From the NCBI GenBank assembly GCA_003521625.1, contig DPHV01000024.1, positions 522-64,521 on the forward strand: 64,000 bases of DNA. Reading direction: 5' to 3'. The notes beneath the pieces were generated by a model, which was not told the DNA's origin, did not search any database, and worked only from the letters and a program-made list of their open reading frames with translations. The stretch comes from Ruminococcus sp. (lineage in GTDB: Bacteria; Bacillota; Clostridia; Oscillospirales; Acutalibacteraceae). A program made the position numbers and the translations under genes. Positions 8,648-17,150 of this stretch are shown here, piece after piece (the first letter of the stretch is position 1; each line of letters opens with the position of its first letter).

Positions 8648-9370
8648 ATGGAAACGCAGCTGCAATATAAGCTGCCCGTATTTGAAGGGCCGCTTGACCT
8701 GTTACTTACTTTGATTTCAAAAAATAAAATAGATATTTACGATATTCAGATTTCCGAGCTGTTAGAGCAGTATATGGAGCAGATTAACCGTATGCAGGAA
8801 GACCGGATGGATATTGCGTCCGAGTTCCTGACAATGGCTTCACGCCTTGTCTATATCAAGTCGGTTATGCTATTGCCAAAGTATGAGGAAGAGGCGCAGG
8901 AACTTAAAAAGGAGCTTACGGGACAACTTCTTGAATACGCTGTCTGCCGTGAAATGGCAGAAAAGCTAGGCGGAATTTATGACTTTGATACTTATTTCAG
9001 AGAGGCTTCTCCCGTAGAGTTTGACCTTACCTACAACAGAATCCACCCGAGCGAGGATATTGCAAAAGCATATGTCAGCGCAGTCGGCAGGGGAAAGCGC
9101 AAGCTTCCTCCGTCTGAAAAGGCTTTTTCGGGAATTGTATCACATAAAATTGTATCGGTAAACAGCAAGATAATTCACCTGATGCGCAGACTGTGGCACG
9201 GAAAACGCCTTGAATATCACGAGATTTTTGAGGTGTGCGAGGGAAAGAGCGACCTTGTCGCAACTTTTCTTGCAACGCTTGAGCTTGTCAAGGGCAAGCG
9301 AATCAGAATTGAGGGTACAGGCGAAAACGCCGTTGTTCATATGATTGAAAACAAAAAGGAGGTGCAGTAA
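8648..9370 (+). CDS. scpA: Segregation and condensation protein A
   Basis: ScpA is the kleisin that bridges SMC heads in the bacterial condensin. The 240-residue protein has the diagnostic N-terminus FEGPLDLLLTLISKNKIDIYDI, a predicted helical middle and a C-terminal winged-helix region. AAGGAGG precedes the ATG, and its end overlaps the scpB start by 1 nt, so the two partner subunits are translationally coupled. SMC itself is not in the window. Confidence 0.93.
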   Translation: METQLQYKLPVFEGPLDLLLTLISKNKIDIYDIQISELLEQYMEQINRMQEDRMDIASEFLTMASRLVYIKSVMLLPKYEEEAQELKKELTGQLLEYAVCREMAEKLGGIYDFDTYFREASPVEFDLTYNRIHPSEDIAKAYVSAVGRGKRKLPPSEKAFSGIVSHKIVSVNSKIIHLMRRLWHGKRLEYHEIFEVCEGKSDLVATFLATLELVKGKRIRIEGTGENAVVHMIENKKEVQ

Positions 9371-9948
9371 TGGCTGATTTGAATATTAAAGCCGCAATTG
9401 AGGCGATTTTATTTGCAAACGGCTCGTCGGTTGAAACAAAACGAATAGCACAGGCACTTGAAATTACCGAAAGTCAGGCTGAAGAGCACATTTCTGCACT
9501 GATTGATGATTACAACAGCGCAATCAGGGGAATAACCATAATAAAGCTTGACGATGCATATCAGATGGTGTCTTGCAAGGAGTACGCACCGCAGATACGC
9601 ACAGTAATGGATTTAAGAAGAAATACTCCGCTTTCACAGGCGGCTCTTGAAGTGCTTGCAGTTGTTGCCTACAATCAGCCCGTAACAAAGGCTTTTGTTG
9701 AGCAGGTCAGGGGCGTTGATTGCAGCGGCGTAATCGGAAGCCTTACCGCAAAGGGGCTTGTCGAGGAAAAGGGCAGACTTGAGCTCCCCGGACGACCTTT
9801 GCTTTACGGCACAACGGAGAACTTCTTGAGGTGTTTCAATATTAATTCTCTTGAAGAATTACCTCCGCTCCCCGAAACCGAAAACGAAGAAACAGATAAA
9901 CCCGAGGAAGAAAGTACCGCTGAAAATTCTGTTGACGATAAAAAGTAA
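9370..9948 (+). CDS. scpB: Segregation and condensation protein B
   Basis: ScpB dimerises through winged helices and binds ScpA in the SMC complex. The 192-residue protein has the family segments IEAILFANG, LEVLAVVAYNQPVTKAFVEQVRGVD and GLVEEKGRLELPGRPLLYGTT. The last 30 residues are an acidic, probably disordered tail. It starts one base within the scpA stop (TAATG). Confidence 0.93.
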   Translation: MADLNIKAAIEAILFANGSSVETKRIAQALEITESQAEEHISALIDDYNSAIRGITIIKLDDAYQMVSCKEYAPQIRTVMDLRRNTPLSQAALEVLAVVAYNQPVTKAFVEQVRGVDCSGVIGSLTAKGLVEEKGRLELPGRPLLYGTTENFLRCFNINSLEELPPLPETENEETDKPEEESTAENSVDDKK

Positions 9949-10003
9949 ACATAATTTTCAATTTTCCATTTTAAATTATCAATTTTATAAAGGAGGATTG
10001 CCC

Positions 10004-10612
10004 TTGCTTTGGTTGTATATTTTGCTCGGAATCCTTCTTGTAATTTTCCTTATTCTCTTGATTCCCGTTAAGCTTAAAGCAAGCTATAATGAAGATTTCA
10101 GGTGTATTCTTAAAATCGGCTTTGTAAAATTTTCACTTTATCCGCCAAAGCCGAAGAAAAAGAAAAAAAAGAAGAAACCGAAAAAAGCTGACGAGGAACA
10201 AAAAAGTGAAGATAAGAAAAAGGAAAGCCTTATTAAAGAAAAGGGCATTTCGTGGCTTTTTGATTTGATAAAAAAGATTGCAGACCTTGCAGTCGGTGCA
10301 TTAAAAGACTTTTTCAGGCACATAATAGTTAAAAAGCTTTTGCTAAGTATAAGCATTGCAGGAAGTGACGCCGCAGATACCGCAGTAAAATACGGCTACT
10401 GCTGTTCGGCTGTTTATCCTGCTTTCGGAATAATTGTCGGTGCCGTAAAGTGTAAAAAATACGGCGTTGACATTTCACCGGATTTTGAAGAAAAAGCAAA
10501 ATCTGCGGTAAATATGGAGCTTGAAGCCAAAATAAAAATACTCTGGCTTTTAGCACTCGTAATCAAACACGGATTTAAAGGACTAAAACTTTTAATAGAT
10601 TTGAAAAATTAA
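10004..10612 (+). CDS. DUF2953 membrane protein (YtfI-like)
   Basis: This protein of about 202 residues starts with one strong transmembrane helix (residues 3-22). A very lysine-rich stretch follows (eight lysines in a row near residue 50), then a moderately conserved C-terminal domain. Its place directly before ytfJ, after scpA-scpB, matches the DUF2953/ytfI position seen in Bacillus and Clostridia. The start chosen is TTG at 10004, 7 nt after AGGAGG, because no ATG fits and the upstream extension is AT-rich repeat-like DNA. Function is unknown; the ytfJ link suggests a role in sporulation. Confidence 0.7.
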   Translation: MLWLYILLGILLVIFLILLIPVKLKASYNEDFRCILKIGFVKFSLYPPKPKKKKKKKKPKKADEEQKSEDKKKESLIKEKGISWLFDLIKKIADLAVGALKDFFRHIIVKKLLLSISIAGSDAADTAVKYGYCCSAVYPAFGIIVGAVKCKKYGVDISPDFEEKAKSAVNMELEAKIKILWLLALVIKHGFKGLKLLIDLKN

Positions 10613-10623
10613 GGAGAATGATT

Positions 10624-11055
10624 ATGGAACATCCGATTGGAAACCTTATGGACACAACAATGAATAAAATCAAGGAAATGATTGATGTCAACACAATCGT
10701 TGGAGAGCCTATTACTTCACCCGACGGCACATTAATCATTCCCGTTTCAAAGGTAAGCTACGGCTTTGCTTCGGGAGGCTCCGACCTCCCTACAAAGAAG
10801 GAGAATAAAGATTGCTTCGGCGGCGGCAGCGGCGCAGGCGTGACAATTCAGCCTGTTGCATTTCTCACCGTCTACAAGGGCGATGTAAAGCTGATTCCTG
10901 TTGATAAGTTTGAGGGCACACCCGACCGTCTTGTCGGAATGATTCCCGAGGTCATCGACAAGGTAAAGGAGATTTTCAAAAAGGACGATAAGAAAAAGTC
11001 TTCAAAAGCCGATGATGATTTTTCCGAAATCACAATGGATGATACCGACCTCTGA
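10624..11055 (+). CDS. ytfJ: Sporulation protein YtfJ / GerW family
   Basis: This 143-residue protein carries the GerW/YtfJ core: VGEPITSPDGTLIIPVSKVSYGFASGG, a glycine-rich GGGSGAGV and an IQPVAFLTV strand. In Bacillus the family is made in the forespore and affects germination. The first ATG (10618) is only 1 nt from AAGGAG, so the second (10624) is the better start. The C-terminus is lysine- and aspartate-rich. It supports the view that the organism can form spores. Confidence 0.88.
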   Translation: MEHPIGNLMDTTMNKIKEMIDVNTIVGEPITSPDGTLIIPVSKVSYGFASGGSDLPTKKENKDCFGGGSGAGVTIQPVAFLTVYKGDVKLIPVDKFEGTPDRLVGMIPEVIDKVKEIFKKDDKKKSSKADDDFSEITMDDTDL

Positions 11056-11111
11056 TTCATAATGTAATAACACAACCTCTTTCGGCATAAAAATATACAG
11101 GAGGTGTGCTT

Positions 11112-12245
11112 ATGAAAAGGATAGTTTCGGCGGTTTTGTCGGTGCTTTTTGTGTTTGCATATTCAATTCCTGTCAAGGCGGAAAAGAATGCAAAGATTAA
11201 GGTTTCAGCTGAAGCTTATGTGCTTTACTGCGCCGATAACGGACAAATTATCAGCTCAAAAGATGAAAATAAAAAGATGAAGCCTGCCAGCACAACAAAG
11301 ATTATGACTTCCTTGCTTGCACTTGAGGAGGCTTCGTCAAGAAACAAAAAAGTAAAATTCAGCGAAAAGATGATTGCCGAGGGCAGTTCAATGTACCTAA
11401 AGGTCGGTGAAGTGGTAACGCTGAAAGACCTTGCGGCAGGAATGATGATGGCGTCGGGCAATGATGCGGCAAACTCCGCAGCTCTGACAATTTCGGGGAG
11501 TACCGAAAAATTTGCCGATAAAATGAATAAGAGAGCAAAGCAAATCGGAATGAAGAACACCCACTTTGTAACGCCGAGCGGACTTGATGACGATAACCAC
11601 TACTCAACAGCTTACGATATGGCTCTGCTTATGTCCTATGCACTTGAGAATGAGGATTTTGCAAAGCTCACCTCTCAAAAGAGCGCAACCGTTGAATTTA
11701 TTGAGCCTAGCTCAAAGAAAACAACCTATTCTAACCACAACCGCTTGCTTTCCTTGTATGAATACTGCATAGGCGGCAAGACGGGCTACACAATGTCGGC
11801 AGGCAGATGTCTTGTTTCTGCGGCAAAAAAGGACGGCTTAACGCTTATCTGCGTTACGCTTAATGATAGAAACGACTGGAACGACCACATTTCGCTCTAT
11901 AACTACGGCTTTGAACAATATTCGTGTTATACTTCTGACGATACTTCGTTTTTTGCCGATGTTTCCTGTGTGGGAGGGGAAAGCGATAGTATTACCGTAA
12001 CCGGCGAAAAGCCTGTTTCAATCGTTGTTTCATCTGATGACAAGGATAAAATTGAAAGAAAGATTTACCTTGACAGCTTTCTATATTCACCTGTAAAGCA
12101 GGGCGACAATGTCGGCAGGATTGAATATACAATAAACGGCAAAATGATTGAAGAAAACAAATTAGTCGCTGTTGACAGCGTTAATTCTAAAAAGGAAAAT
12201 AAAAATATTTTTACAATGATAAAGGATTTGTTTACATATGGCTAA
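11112..12245 (+). CDS. D-alanyl-D-alanine carboxypeptidase (S11, DacF-like)
   Basis: This is a 377-residue exported penicillin-binding protein that trims the terminal D-Ala from peptidoglycan stem peptides. It has a signal peptide (residues 1-25, VFAYSIPVKA), the S-x-x-K motif in PASTTKIM, SGNDAANSA (the S-x-N motif) and GGKTGYT (K-T-G). A C-terminal beta domain of the PBP5_C type follows. AGGAGGTG places the start at the ATG 11112. It lies between ytfJ and rluB, overlapping rluB by 8 nt, which resembles the dacF context in other Clostridia. A second S11 enzyme is at 20341. Confidence 0.92.
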   Translation: MKRIVSAVLSVLFVFAYSIPVKAEKNAKIKVSAEAYVLYCADNGQIISSKDENKKMKPASTTKIMTSLLALEEASSRNKKVKFSEKMIAEGSSMYLKVGEVVTLKDLAAGMMMASGNDAANSAALTISGSTEKFADKMNKRAKQIGMKNTHFVTPSGLDDDNHYSTAYDMALLMSYALENEDFAKLTSQKSATVEFIEPSSKKTTYSNHNRLLSLYEYCIGGKTGYTMSAGRCLVSAAKKDGLTLICVTLNDRNDWNDHISLYNYGFEQYSCYTSDDTSFFADVSCVGGESDSITVTGEKPVSIVVSSDDKDKIERKIYLDSFLYSPVKQGDNVGRIEYTINGKMIEENKLVAVDSVNSKKENKNIFTMIKDLFTYG

Positions 12246-12984
12246 AAACGAACCCATAAGACTTCAAAAGTTCATATCACAATGCGGTGTTGCTTCAAGA
12301 AGAAAAGCAGAGGAGCTGATTCTGGGCGGTCACGTTAAGATAAACGGTAAAACCGCAATTCTCGGCGACAAGGTAACAGCCGCCGATAAGGTCTTTGTAA
12401 AAGGAAAAAGACTCGTTATGCCCAAAGCGCACTACCGCTATATTATGCTCAATAAGCCCAGAGGCTTTATAACCACAATGAGCGATGACCGTGGCAGAAA
12501 ATGCGTAGCCGAGCTTGTCAAGGACGTGGGCGAGAGGGTTTATCCAATCGGCAGACTCGACAAAGACTCCGAGGGTATGCTTGTGCTGACAAACGACGGC
12601 GACTTTGCAAACAAGGTTATGCACCCGAAAAACGGTGTGTATAAAATCTACCGTGTAACGGTGCGACCGTCAATTGACGAGGAACAGCTTATAAAGCTTG
12701 AAACAGGCGTTGAGCTTGACGGCAAAAAGACTGCTCCTGCAAGAGTTCACGTTCTGCACAAGGAGCAGGGAAGAGTAGTTCTTGAAATGATGCTTCACGA
12801 GGGCAAGAACCGTGAAATCCGAAGAATGTGCGACGCAGTTGGGCTTGAGGTTGCAAGACTGAAACGCACACAAATCGGATGTGTAAAAATGGGTATGCTC
12901 AAGCAGGGAGACTGGCGTGACCTTACGGAAATTGAGGTTAAAAAGCTCCTTGCAAGCCCGATTGTAAACGGAAAACCGATTTAA
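12238..12984 (+). CDS. rluB: 23S rRNA pseudouridine synthase, RluB/RsuA family
   Basis: This 248-residue enzyme has an N-terminal S4 RNA-binding domain (LQKFISQCGVASRRKAEELI) and a catalytic domain with the motif IGRLDKDSEGMLVLTNDG, which holds the catalytic Asp. It isomerises a uridine in the large-subunit rRNA. RsuA-type activity on 16S rRNA cannot be excluded from sequence alone. It overlaps the carboxypeptidase gene by 8 nt and ends the operon. Confidence 0.9.
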   Translation: MAKNEPIRLQKFISQCGVASRRKAEELILGGHVKINGKTAILGDKVTAADKVFVKGKRLVMPKAHYRYIMLNKPRGFITTMSDDRGRKCVAELVKDVGERVYPIGRLDKDSEGMLVLTNDGDFANKVMHPKNGVYKIYRVTVRPSIDEEQLIKLETGVELDGKKTAPARVHVLHKEQGRVVLEMMLHEGKNREIRRMCDAVGLEVARLKRTQIGCVKMGMLKQGDWRDLTEIEVKKLLASPIVNGKPI

Positions 12985-13123
12985 CGTTTACATTTATTTT
13001 CTTTTCAGAAAAATTCTTTAGATTTCAATGAAAATTTGACCTTACAATTTTACAATATATTTTATTATTTCTTATAATAAATATATAAACTGTTCAAAGT
13101 TGAAAAAATGCATAGCTTTTTTC

Positions 13124-13152
13124 TTGTACTTTTATTCAAGATAGGATATAAT
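13124..13152 (+). promoter_or_regulatory. Promoter for the biotin-dependent carboxyl-transfer operon
   Basis: TTGTAC (13124-13129), a 17-nt spacer and TATAAT (13147-13152) lie about 70 nt before the carboxyltransferase start. The leader can form a short hairpin, CAATA/TATTG, next to the ribosome site. Confidence 0.65.
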
Positions 13153-13222
13153 GTAAAATGAAAAATTAGTATGCGGTATTCTGTTACCGTGTATTCAATA
13201 CATAGTATTGGAGGATGTTAAG

Positions 13223-14536
13223 ATGAGTATTGAAAAAATCAATCAGGCAAAGGCAGAAATTGCTTCAACTTCCGCTTACAAGACAATTACGGATTTTTTT
13301 GACGCTGAAAGCTTTTGTGAAATTGATGCGTTTGCAAAATCAGGCGAAGGCTTTGCCGAGGTTGTTGCAGGCTTCGGAACAGTTGATGGTATGCCTGTTT
13401 ATGCCTTTGCACAGAACAGCGACATCTGCGGCGGCGCAATGAGCAAGGCGCAGGCAGCAAAGCTTAAAAAGCTTTATGACCTCGCACTTAAAACAGGTGC
13501 TCCCGTTGTCGGTTTTTACGACAGCATCGGCGGCAGACTTTCACAGGGCACAGAGCTTCTTGCAGGTTGTGGTGAGGTTCTTAACAGTGCGGCTGCTCTT
13601 TCGGGCGTAGTTCCGCAGATTTCCGTAGTTTTAGGTACTTGCCTCGGAACATCAGCTCTTAATGCTGTAAGCGCAGACATTGTTATTATGAGTGAAAAGG
13701 CACAGCTTTCACTTTCTGTAACAGGCGAGAATTCAAGTGCAGAATACAATGCCGAAAACGGTATTGCCGCTATGACTGCAAAGGATACTCAGGAAGCAAT
13801 TGCAATGGCTAAAGAACTTATGCTCTATCTTCCTTCCAATAACCTCAATATGGCTCCCCAGTCATTTGAAGAAGCTCCTGCCGAGGACGGTTGTGGTTGT
13901 ATCGTAAGCAGAACAATCGACGGCAACAGCAAGGTTAAGCTTTATAACAATTACGGTAAAAATGCAAATGTTCGTCTTGCACGTCTCGGCGGACAGGTTG
14001 TAGGTATCGTTGCAACAAAGGGCGGTATGCTCGACTGCAAGTCAACTACAAAGGTTGCAAAGTTTGTACGTTTCTGCGACGCTTTCTCACTTCCCGTAAT
14101 TTCATTTGTCAACTGCTCGGGATTTGAGTCAATCAAGTGTGCCGCAAAGGCGGCTTCGGCTTATGCAGAGGCTACAACAGTCAAGATTTCAGTTGTAACA
14201 GGCAAGGCTATCGGCTCGGCTTATATCGCACTTGCCGGCACAGGCGCAAACGCAGACGTTGTTTACGCACTTCCCGAGGCTGTAATTTCACCTGTCAATG
14301 TTGAGGCGGCGGCATTTATTATGGCTCCCGAAGCAATGAAGGTTCCCGTTGAACAGCAAAGTGCAGCAGCAGAAAAGTTTGCAGAAGAAAATCTCTCGGC
14401 ATTCAATGCCGCACAGAACGGCTACGTTGACGGAATCGTTGAAGAAGGACAGCTCCGTCAGACTCTTATTTCCGCACTCGATATGCTTTCAGGCAAGCGT
14501 GTTCCCACTCTTTCAAAGAAACATTCAACAATTTAA
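13223..14536 (+). CDS. Carboxyl transferase domain protein (methylmalonyl-CoA/acyl-CoA carboxyltransferase type)
   Basis: This 437-residue crotonase-fold carboxyltransferase moves a carboxyl group between biotin and an acyl-CoA. Visible features are the glycine-rich GFYDSIGGRLSQGTELLAG in the N-half and, in the C-half, the biotin-site region LPVISFVNCSGFESIK and GKAIGSAYIAL. It is shorter than the usual 500-520-residue 12S/PCCB proteins, and the N-terminal segments are divergent. The start is the ATG at 13223 with GGAGG upstream. With the next two genes it forms a carrier and second-transferase set. The exact acyl-CoA is not predictable. Confidence 0.78.
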   Translation: MSIEKINQAKAEIASTSAYKTITDFFDAESFCEIDAFAKSGEGFAEVVAGFGTVDGMPVYAFAQNSDICGGAMSKAQAAKLKKLYDLALKTGAPVVGFYDSIGGRLSQGTELLAGCGEVLNSAAALSGVVPQISVVLGTCLGTSALNAVSADIVIMSEKAQLSLSVTGENSSAEYNAENGIAAMTAKDTQEAIAMAKELMLYLPSNNLNMAPQSFEEAPAEDGCGCIVSRTIDGNSKVKLYNNYGKNANVRLARLGGQVVGIVATKGGMLDCKSTTKVAKFVRFCDAFSLPVISFVNCSGFESIKCAAKAASAYAEATTVKISVVTGKAIGSAYIALAGTGANADVVYALPEAVISPVNVEAAAFIMAPEAMKVPVEQQSAAAEKFAEENLSAFNAAQNGYVDGIVEEGQLRQTLISALDMLSGKRVPTLSKKHSTI

Positions 14537-14553
14537 TTGATTTTCAACTTAAT

Positions 14554-14584
14554 TGTAGGGAACGACTCCTGTGTCGTTCCTGAT
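14554..14584. repeat. Short dispersed palindrome with GTAGGG lead, copy 2
   Basis: After TTGTAG, GGAACGAC (14559-14566), TCCTGT and GTCGTTCC (14573-14580) form a perfect 8-bp inverted repeat in the gap between the carboxyltransferase and biotin carrier genes. Confidence 0.6.
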
Positions 14585-14657
14585 ATAATCGGCAAGATAT
14601 TATTACTGAAGCGTTAATTATAAACAACAAACTTGTTAAAATAAAGGGGAAATTAAA

Positions 14658-15020
14658 ATGAAGAATTTAAGAATCACAGTAAACGGCACAGCATATGACG
14701 TTCAGGTTGAAGAACTCGGCTCATCTTCCGCTCCTGCAGCAGCACCCGCTCCTGTTGCAGCTCCTGCTCCTGCGACAAAGCCCGCAGCTCCTGCCGGTGC
14801 AGCAGGCTCCATTGTCGTTAAAGCTCCTATGCCCGGTACTGTTGTAAACGTAGTAGTTTCAGCAGGTCAGGCTGTCAAGGCAGGCGACGACCTCGTATTT
14901 ATTGAAGCTATGAAGATGGAAACTCCCGTAAAGGCTCCCCAGGACGGCACTGTCGCAACTATTGATGTTGCAAAGGGCGAGTCTGTTGACTCAGGTAAGG
15001 TTTTAGTAACTCTTAACTAA
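14658..15020 (+). CDS. Biotin carboxyl carrier protein
   Basis: This 120-residue carrier has an N-terminal strand pair (LRITVNGTAYDVQV), an alanine/proline-rich flexible linker (residues 23-50) and a C-terminal biotinyl domain with EAMKMET, where Lys86 is the biotin site. The layout matches the 1.3S subunit of transcarboxylase and the gamma/alpha carrier of decarboxylating pumps. It shuttles carboxybiotin between the proteins encoded on either side. AAAGGGGA precedes the ATG. Confidence 0.92.
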   Translation: MKNLRITVNGTAYDVQVEELGSSSAPAAAPAPVAAPAPATKPAAPAGAAGSIVVKAPMPGTVVNVVVSAGQAVKAGDDLVFIEAMKMETPVKAPQDGTVATIDVAKGESVDSGKVLVTLN

Positions 15021-15048
15021 TTAATAACTGACGAAAGGGATGTCCAAA

Positions 15049-16452
15049 ATGGCAAAGAAAATCAGAATCACCGAAACTGCCCTGCGTGACGCTCACCAGT
15101 CACTTATAGCTACAAGAATGACAACGGAGGAAATGCTCCCCATTCTTGATAAGCTTGACAAAATCGGTTATTATTCACTTGAATGTTGGGGCGGAGCAAC
15201 ATATGACGCTTGCCTTCGTTTCCTGAATGAAGACCCGTGGGAAAGACTTCGTACAATCAAGGATCATTGTCCCAACACAAAGCTCCAGATGCTTTTCAGA
15301 GGTCAGAATATGCTCGGTTACCGTCACTATGCCGATGACTGCGTTGAATACCTTGTTCAGCGTTCGATTGCAAACGGTATTGACATTATCCGTATTTTTG
15401 ACGCTCTCAACGATATTAAGAATTTACAGACAGCTATCAAGGCGGCTAAAAAAGAGGGCGGCCACGCACAGGTTGCAATCAGCTATACAACAGGTCCTGT
15501 TTTCACTGACGAGTACTATGTTGAGTACGCAAAGAGAATTGCTGACGCAGGCGCTGACTCAATCTGCATCAAGGATATGGCGGCTCTTCTTACACCGTCC
15601 AAGACTGAAAGTCTTGTAAAGGCTATCAAGGCAGCACTTCCCGAAATGCCCTTACAGCTCCATACTCACTATACATCAGGTCTTGCATCAATGTGTCTTT
15701 TAAAGGGCGTTGAAGCAGGTGCTGACGGTATCGACACCGCAATCAGCCCGCTCGCACTCGGTACATCGCATGCTCCCACAGAGTCTATGGTTGCCGCTTT
15801 ACAGGGCACTGAATTTGATACAGGACTTGATATTAAAGCACTTGCAGAAATCCGTGCTTACTTTATGACTCTTCGTGAGAAATACATTGAATCGGGACTT
15901 CTCGACCCCAAGATGCTTGCAACAGATGCAAAAGCTCTTATCTATCAGGTTCCCGGCGGTATGCTTTCAAACCTTCTTTCACAGCTTAAGCAGGCAGGCA
16001 GAGAGGACGACCTCGACAAAGTGCTTGAGGAAGTTCCGAGAGTAAGAGAAGATTCGGGTTATCCGCCTCTTGTAACTCCCACATCACAGATTGTCGGCAC
16101 ACAGGCTGTATTTAACGTAATAACAGGCGAACGCTACAAGATGTGCACCAACGAGTTTAAGGGTCTTGTAGCAGGCGAATACGGCACAACTCCAATGCCT
16201 ATTGACCCCGAATTCCAGAAAAAGATTATCGGTGACAAAAAGGTTATCAACTGCCGTCCTGCCGATTTACTCGAGCCCGAGCTTGATAAGCTCAGAAGTG
16301 AAATCTCCGAGTGGATGGAACAGCCCGAGGACGTGCTTTCATATGCACAGTTCCCGAAGGTTGCTCTTGACTTCTTCGAAAAGAGAAGAAATGCCAAGGC
16401 AGGCATCAACGGCGATAAGCTCGACAAAGAAAATATGGTTCACCCCGTTTAA
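15049..16452 (+). CDS. Oxaloacetate decarboxylase alpha / transcarboxylase 5S-like subunit
   Basis: This 467-residue TIM-barrel carboxyltransferase acts on pyruvate/oxaloacetate. It has the HMGL-like start TETALRDAHQSLIATRM, the metal and substrate motifs (LECWGGATYDACLRFL), CIKDMAALLTP with the lysine carboxylated in this family, and QLHTHYTSGLA. The C-terminal conserved carboxylase domain follows. There is no fused biotin domain, so the separate carrier gene upstream must serve. No OadB-type membrane subunit is nearby. A start at 15040 would abut the ribosome site, so the ATG at 15049 (MAKKIRITE) is preferred. Confidence 0.88.
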   Translation: MAKKIRITETALRDAHQSLIATRMTTEEMLPILDKLDKIGYYSLECWGGATYDACLRFLNEDPWERLRTIKDHCPNTKLQMLFRGQNMLGYRHYADDCVEYLVQRSIANGIDIIRIFDALNDIKNLQTAIKAAKKEGGHAQVAISYTTGPVFTDEYYVEYAKRIADAGADSICIKDMAALLTPSKTESLVKAIKAALPEMPLQLHTHYTSGLASMCLLKGVEAGADGIDTAISPLALGTSHAPTESMVAALQGTEFDTGLDIKALAEIRAYFMTLREKYIESGLLDPKMLATDAKALIYQVPGGMLSNLLSQLKQAGREDDLDKVLEEVPRVREDSGYPPLVTPTSQIVGTQAVFNVITGERYKMCTNEFKGLVAGEYGTTPMPIDPEFQKKIIGDKKVINCRPADLLEPELDKLRSEISEWMEQPEDVLSYAQFPKVALDFFEKRRNAKAGINGDKLDKENMVHPV

Positions 16453-16467
16453 TATTTTAACAATTAA

Positions 16468-16498
16468 GCTCCTCCGATTTTCGGGGGAGCATTTTGTG
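16468..16498 (+). terminator. Terminator after the carboxyl-transfer operon
   Basis: GCTCCTCCGA (16468-16477) pairs with TCGGGGGAGC (16481-16490), with one wobble and a 3-nt loop, followed by ATTTTGT. Confidence 0.85.
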
Positions 16499-16530
16499 TG
16501 TATTATTAAGTAAAAAATTATTATCGGGTA

Positions 16531-16559
16531 TTGATACTGTTAAGATTTTATGATAATAT
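16531..16559 (+). promoter_or_regulatory. Promoter before the zinc-ribbon protein gene
   Basis: TTGATA (16531-16536), a 17-nt spacer and TAATAT (16554-16559) lie 36 nt before the ATG at 16596. Confidence 0.5.
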
Positions 16560-16595
16560 ATTATTGTATAAATTTGTTTATTGAAAGGCTTTAAT

Positions 16596-17111
16596 ATGAA
16601 ATATTGTAAAAAATGCAAACACCTGCACAATGACAGCGAGAAATTATGCACTGCCTGCAAAAAGCCTCTTTATGAAATTACCGATGAAAACACACCTGTA
16701 TACATAATGTCAGCAGGCGGTTTTGAACTTCAGCGTGTAAAAACTGCTCTTGAGGACAGCGGAATTCCCTGCGACAGTATTGTGCAGAAATACACATCTT
16801 CTGCTGAGGCAGTAACAGGCTATGATATGTCATACAGGGATATTATAGTACCTTATTCTGCTTATGAAAAAGCATATGACGTTTGTGTCGGAATCGGCGC
16901 AATAAAGGACGGCGAAGAGGAAATCCTTGAAGATGACGGTGTTCCCGAAAATTCAGATACAAAAACCGCCACAGAAGAATTTGAAGAAATGAGCGGAACA
17001 AATCGCACAACAGTGCGTGTAATTTCCGCAATACTTCTTATCCTTATTTTTGCGCTTGTAATTTACGGAACGGACTTTATAACAGGTTTCATTAAAGGTC
17101 TTTTCTCATAA
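16596..17111 (+). CDS. Zinc-ribbon protein with DUF2007-like domain and C-terminal membrane helix
   Basis: This 171-residue protein has an N-terminal zinc ribbon (CKKC...CTAC, residues 4-23) and a middle domain of roughly 70 residues resembling DUF2007 signal-transducer-like proteins (YIMSAGGFELQRVKTALEDSGIPC). An acidic stretch and a single transmembrane helix (residues 145-165) follow. The ATG at 16596 has GAAAGG upstream; an in-frame TTG at 16581 is less likely. No function is known. It may be a membrane-tethered sensor or adaptor. Confidence 0.6.
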   Translation: MKYCKKCKHLHNDSEKLCTACKKPLYEITDENTPVYIMSAGGFELQRVKTALEDSGIPCDSIVQKYTSSAEAVTGYDMSYRDIIVPYSAYEKAYDVCVGIGAIKDGEEEILEDDGVPENSDTKTATEEFEEMSGTNRTTVRVISAILLILIFALVIYGTDFITGFIKGLFS

Positions 17112-17150
17112 GAATATAAATTTGATTTTAAATAATGGAGTTAGTATATT

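Noticed and set aside
17112..17150. A SAM or T-box riboswitch before the O-acetylhomoserine sulfhydrylase gene
   Set aside because: The gap is only about 40 nt and the sequence before it is the coding region of the zinc-ribbon protein.
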